This document shows, one piece after another, positions 5,782 through 8,233 of a stretch of DNA of 8,233 nt. Under the pieces are notes generated by a model. It saw only the letters and a list, made by a program, of their open reading frames with translations. It had not been told where the DNA came from and ran no database searches. Every line of letters begins with the position of its first letter. Positions within the stretch are counted from its first letter, which is position 1. This DNA comes from Desulfatitalea sp. (GTDB lineage Bacteria > Desulfobacterota > Desulfobacteria > Desulfobacterales > Desulfosarcinaceae): positions 1 to 8,233 of the forward strand of contig JAGTVD010000577.1 in the NCBI GenBank assembly GCA_018224505.1, in the 5' to 3' direction. A program made the position numbers and the translations under genes.

Positions 5782-6840
5782 ATGGCACAAATCGATTTTG
5801 GCGGAGTTGTGGAAGAAGTAATCACGGCGGAAGAATTCACTCTGGAGAAGGCGCGGCAGGTGCTGGCCGACGAAATCATCGCCGTGCTGGGTTACGGCGT
5901 TCAGGGACCTGCCCAGGCGCTGAATATGCGCGACAACGGCTTTAAGGTGATAATTGGGCAATTGGAGTCGGATAAGGTCTATTGGGACAAGGCCATCGCG
6001 GATGGGTTCGTGCCCGGCGAGACCCTCTTTTCCATCGAAGAGGCGGCCAAGCGGGCCACCGTGATTCAATATCTGCTGTCCGATGCCGGTCAGATGGCCA
6101 CCTGGGATATGGTCAAGAAATGCCTCAACCCGGGGGATGCCCTCTATTTCTCCCACGGTTTTTCCATCGTTTACAAAGATCAGACCAAAATCATCCCGCC
6201 GGAGAACGTGGATGTGATTCTGGTGGCGCCCAAAGGCTCCGGCCGCAATGTGCGCATGAACTTCCTGGACGGCAGCGGCATCAACTCCAGCTTCGCCATC
6301 TTCCAGGATCACACCGGTCGCGCCCGGGAGCGCACACTGGCCCTGGGCATTGCCATCGGCTCGGGCTACCTGTTCCCCACCACCTTCCAGCAAGAGGTGT
6401 TCAGCGACTTGACCGGCGAGCGCGGTGTGCTGATGGGGTGCCTGGCCGGCGTGATGGAGGCCCAGTACAACCTGCTGCGCAAGCATGGCCACAGCCCCAG
6501 TGAAGCATTCAACGAAACGGTTGAAGAGTTGACCCAGAGCCTGATCCGGCTGGTGGCGGAAAACGGTATGGACTGGATGTATGCCAACTGCAGCACCACC
6601 GCCCAACGCGGCGCTTTGGACTGGGCACCGAAATTCAGGGATGCAGTGGTGCCGGTCTTTAATGATCTGTACGCAAGCGTTATCAACGGCACTGAAACCC
6701 GGCGTGTCCTGGAAGCCAACAGCGCCCCGGATTACCGTGCCAAATTGGATGCCGAACTGGCCACCATCGGCAATTCGGAAATGTGGCGTACCGGGCGGGC
6801 CGTTCGCAGCCTGCGTCCTGAAAACAGAAGTAAAAAATAA
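5782..6840 (+). CDS. ilvC: Ketol-acid reductoisomerase, fungal/Bacteroidetes-like short type
   Basis: IlvC (EC 1.1.1.86) performs the Mg-dependent alkyl shift and NAD(P)H reduction of acetolactate and acetohydroxybutyrate to the dihydroxy acids used by IlvD. The product has 352 residues, class I size. GYGVQG (37-42) is the Rossmann fingerprint, SHGF holds His125, and APKGSG holds Lys151. Asp209 and Glu213 (SDLTGERG) are the metal ligands of the first knotted helix; Glu245 and Glu249 (NETVEEL) and Ser271 (NCSTTAQRGALDW) complete the active site. The wording GYGVQGPAQALNMRDNG, SDLTGERGVLMG and CSTTAQRGALDW belongs to the fungal/Bacteroidetes-like branch, not the common bacterial GYGSQGHAHALN type. 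The cofactor loop after Gly59 reads QLESDKVYWDKA, with acidic residues where Arg/Ser often bind the NADPH phosphate; NADH use is possible but unproven. The gene lies 85 bases after ilvN and 15 before cimA. Confidence 0.95.
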   Translation: MAQIDFGGVVEEVITAEEFTLEKARQVLADEIIAVLGYGVQGPAQALNMRDNGFKVIIGQLESDKVYWDKAIADGFVPGETLFSIEEAAKRATVIQYLLSDAGQMATWDMVKKCLNPGDALYFSHGFSIVYKDQTKIIPPENVDVILVAPKGSGRNVRMNFLDGSGINSSFAIFQDHTGRARERTLALGIAIGSGYLFPTTFQQEVFSDLTGERGVLMGCLAGVMEAQYNLLRKHGHSPSEAFNETVEELTQSLIRLVAENGMDWMYANCSTTAQRGALDWAPKFRDAVVPVFNDLYASVINGTETRRVLEANSAPDYRAKLDAELATIGNSEMWRTGRAVRSLRPENRSKK

Positions 6841-6855
6841 AGCGAGATGGGCGTC

Positions 6856-8233
6856 ATGGAACAGGTATTCATCTACGACACCACACTGCGTGACGGCAGT
6901 CAGGGGGAGAACATCAGCTTCTCCTCGGATGAAATGTTGAGCATCGCCAAGCGTCTGGACCAGATTGGGGTCCATTATATCGAAGGGGGCTGGCCCGGTT
7001 CCAATGCCCGGGATGCCCGCTTTTTCGAGCTGGCCCGCCGGGAGCACTTCGCCCATGCGCGCATTACCGCCTTTGGCAGTACGCGCAAGCCCCACACCGA
7101 TGCGGCAACGGACCCCAATCTGAAAGCATTGATCGACAGCCAGGCACCGGCGGTGGCCATCGTGGGCAAATCGTGGACCTTGCACGTGGAGCAGATCATG
7201 GAGAACACCCGGGAAGAAAACCTGGCCATGATCCGCGACAGCGTCAATCTGCTCAAAGCGTGCGGACGCGAGGTGGTCTATGATGCCGAGCACTTCTTCG
7301 ATGGCTTCCAGGAAGACGCCTCTTACGCATTGGAAACGGTGATGGCGGCGGCCCGAAGCGGCGCCGACGCCATCATCCTCTGCGACACCAACGGCGGCAC
7401 CCTGCCCTTCGACATCGAAATCATCTGCGATCAGGTAAGAAATGCTCTGGCCGAACGGCATATGCCCCTTCGGCTGGGCATCCACGCCCACAACGACTGC
7501 GGCCTGGCGGTGGCCAACAGCATCGCCGCCGTACGCGCCGGCGCCACCATCGTGCAAGGCACCATCAACGGTTACGGCGAACGGTGCGGCAACGCCGACC
7601 TGATCACAATTATTCCAATTCTCAATTTCAAGATGGGATATGCCACCATTGCCGACCAGCAACTGGGGCAGCTGAAAAACCTCTCGCGGTTCGTCAGCGA
7701 AACGGCCAACCTGGTGCCGCTGAACTCACGCCCTTTTGTAGGCCGCAGCGCTTTTGCCCACAAGGGCGGGCTGCACGTCAACGCCATCATGAAGATGCCC
7801 AGGGCGTACGAGCATATGGACCCTGCGCGGGTCGGCAACAATCGGCGGGTATTGATGTCCGATCTGGGCGGCAAGAGCAATGTCGTCTACAAAGCCAAGG
7901 AACTGGGCGTGGAGCTGGGGTGCAACGGCTTGGACTGCCAACGCATCGCCGCCGAAATCAAGACCATGGAAGACCAGGGCTACCAGTTCGACGTGGCCGA
8001 CGGATCGATGAAGATATTGCTGCAGAAGTTCACCGAGCAGTTCAAGCCGCTGTTCGATCTGCAATCGTTCCGGGTCACCGTGGAAAAAAATCAGGACCAG
8101 CCCTGCACGGCCCAGGCCACCATCAAAATCGCCGTGGATGGCAGCGACGAAATCACCGCCGCCGAAGGCAGCGGCCCGGTCAGCGCCCTGGACAACGCCC
8201 TGCGCAAGGCCCTGGCCAAGTTCTACCCCGGCC
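6856..8233 (+). CDS. cimA: (R)-citramalate synthase, 3' end beyond window
   Basis: CimA (EC 2.3.3.21) condenses pyruvate and acetyl-CoA to (R)-citramalate, the entry to threonine-independent isoleucine synthesis. From ATG 6856, 459 codons are visible out of about 520-540 expected. The TIM-barrel start YDTTLRDGSQ (7-16) carries Arg12 and metal ligand Asp13; HAHND (210-214) provides the metal-binding histidines; GYGERCGNADL (239-249) closes the barrel. HKGGLHVNA (302-310) and RRVLMSDLGGKSN (330-342) form the linker, and the LeuA-type dimer/regulatory domain begins near 395. YIEGGWPGSN (41-50) is characteristic of the Geobacter-type CimA; 2-isopropylmalate synthases usually have EAGFP there. An in-frame ATG at 6847 is an alternative start; GAG (6844-6846) is better spaced for 6856, and homologues begin close to VFIYDTTLRDG. 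It is the fifth operon gene, 15 bases after ilvC, and its end product isoleucine probably binds the partly missing C-terminal domain. Confidence 0.94.
   Translation, partial: MEQVFIYDTTLRDGSQGENISFSSDEMLSIAKRLDQIGVHYIEGGWPGSNARDARFFELARREHFAHARITAFGSTRKPHTDAATDPNLKALIDSQAPAVAIVGKSWTLHVEQIMENTREENLAMIRDSVNLLKACGREVVYDAEHFFDGFQEDASYALETVMAAARSGADAIILCDTNGGTLPFDIEIICDQVRNALAERHMPLRLGIHAHNDCGLAVANSIAAVRAGATIVQGTINGYGERCGNADLITIIPILNFKMGYATIADQQLGQLKNLSRFVSETANLVPLNSRPFVGRSAFAHKGGLHVNAIMKMPRAYEHMDPARVGNNRRVLMSDLGGKSNVVYKAKELGVELGCNGLDCQRIAAEIKTMEDQGYQFDVADGSMKILLQKFTEQFKPLFDLQSFRVTVEKNQDQPCTAQATIKIAVDGSDEITAAEGSGPVSALDNALRKALAKFYPG

Noticed and set aside
5764..7662. Very long open frame (632 codons) on the minus strand opposite ilvC and cimA
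   Set aside because: It is the antisense of two clearly recognisable enzymes; GC-rich codon use on the coding strand suppresses stops opposite. The product is low in recognisable motifs and has no ribosome site or neighbours.
6856..8233. 2-isopropylmalate synthase (LeuA) or homocitrate synthase
   Set aside because: YIEGGWPGSN and the overall wording match citramalate synthase of the Geobacter type rather than LeuA (EAGFP type).

Overview
The window is GC-rich bacterial DNA. It carries one divergent, incomplete gene on the minus strand (1-1315) and a five-gene branched-chain amino acid operon on the plus strand (ilvD-ilvB-ilvN-ilvC-cimA, 1752 to the window end). The gene order, the roughly 556-residue IlvD, the citramalate synthase inside the operon and the protein sequences resemble anaerobic Desulfobacterota (Deltaproteobacteria, Desulfobacterales-like). 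That placement is an inference from family resemblance, not from a marker gene.

Layout: 1-1315 minus is the N-terminal part of a bacterial alpha-2-macroglobulin-like lipoprotein; its C-terminus, including any thioester domain, lies outside the window. 1316-1751 is a 436-base divergent regulatory region. On the minus-gene side it holds a perfect 24-bp palindrome. On the ilv side it holds a TTGACA-type promoter, a 29-codon leader peptide with 11 Ile/Leu/Val codons among 13 consecutive residues, mutually exclusive antiterminator and terminator structures, and a U-tract that runs directly into the AGGAGG of ilvD. This is a complete-looking ribosome-mediated transcription attenuator and is the most interesting element here. 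1752-3422 is ilvD, 3510-5195 ilvB, 5199-5696 ilvN, 5782-6840 ilvC, and 6856 to the end cimA (3' end missing).

Together the genes give nearly the full route to isoleucine and valine. CimA makes citramalate from pyruvate and acetyl-CoA. LeuCD and LeuB, not in the window, would convert it to 2-ketobutyrate. IlvBN condenses 2-ketobutyrate or pyruvate with pyruvate, IlvC reduces and rearranges the product, and IlvD dehydrates it. Two control layers can be read from the sequence: attenuation by charged Ile/Leu/Val tRNA at the leader, and probable valine feedback through the conserved ACT-domain residues of IlvN. The ketol-acid reductoisomerase is of the fungal/Bacteroidetes-like short type rather than the usual proteobacterial one, with an unusual cofactor-loop sequence. 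No mobile element, CRISPR array, tRNA or rRNA was seen.
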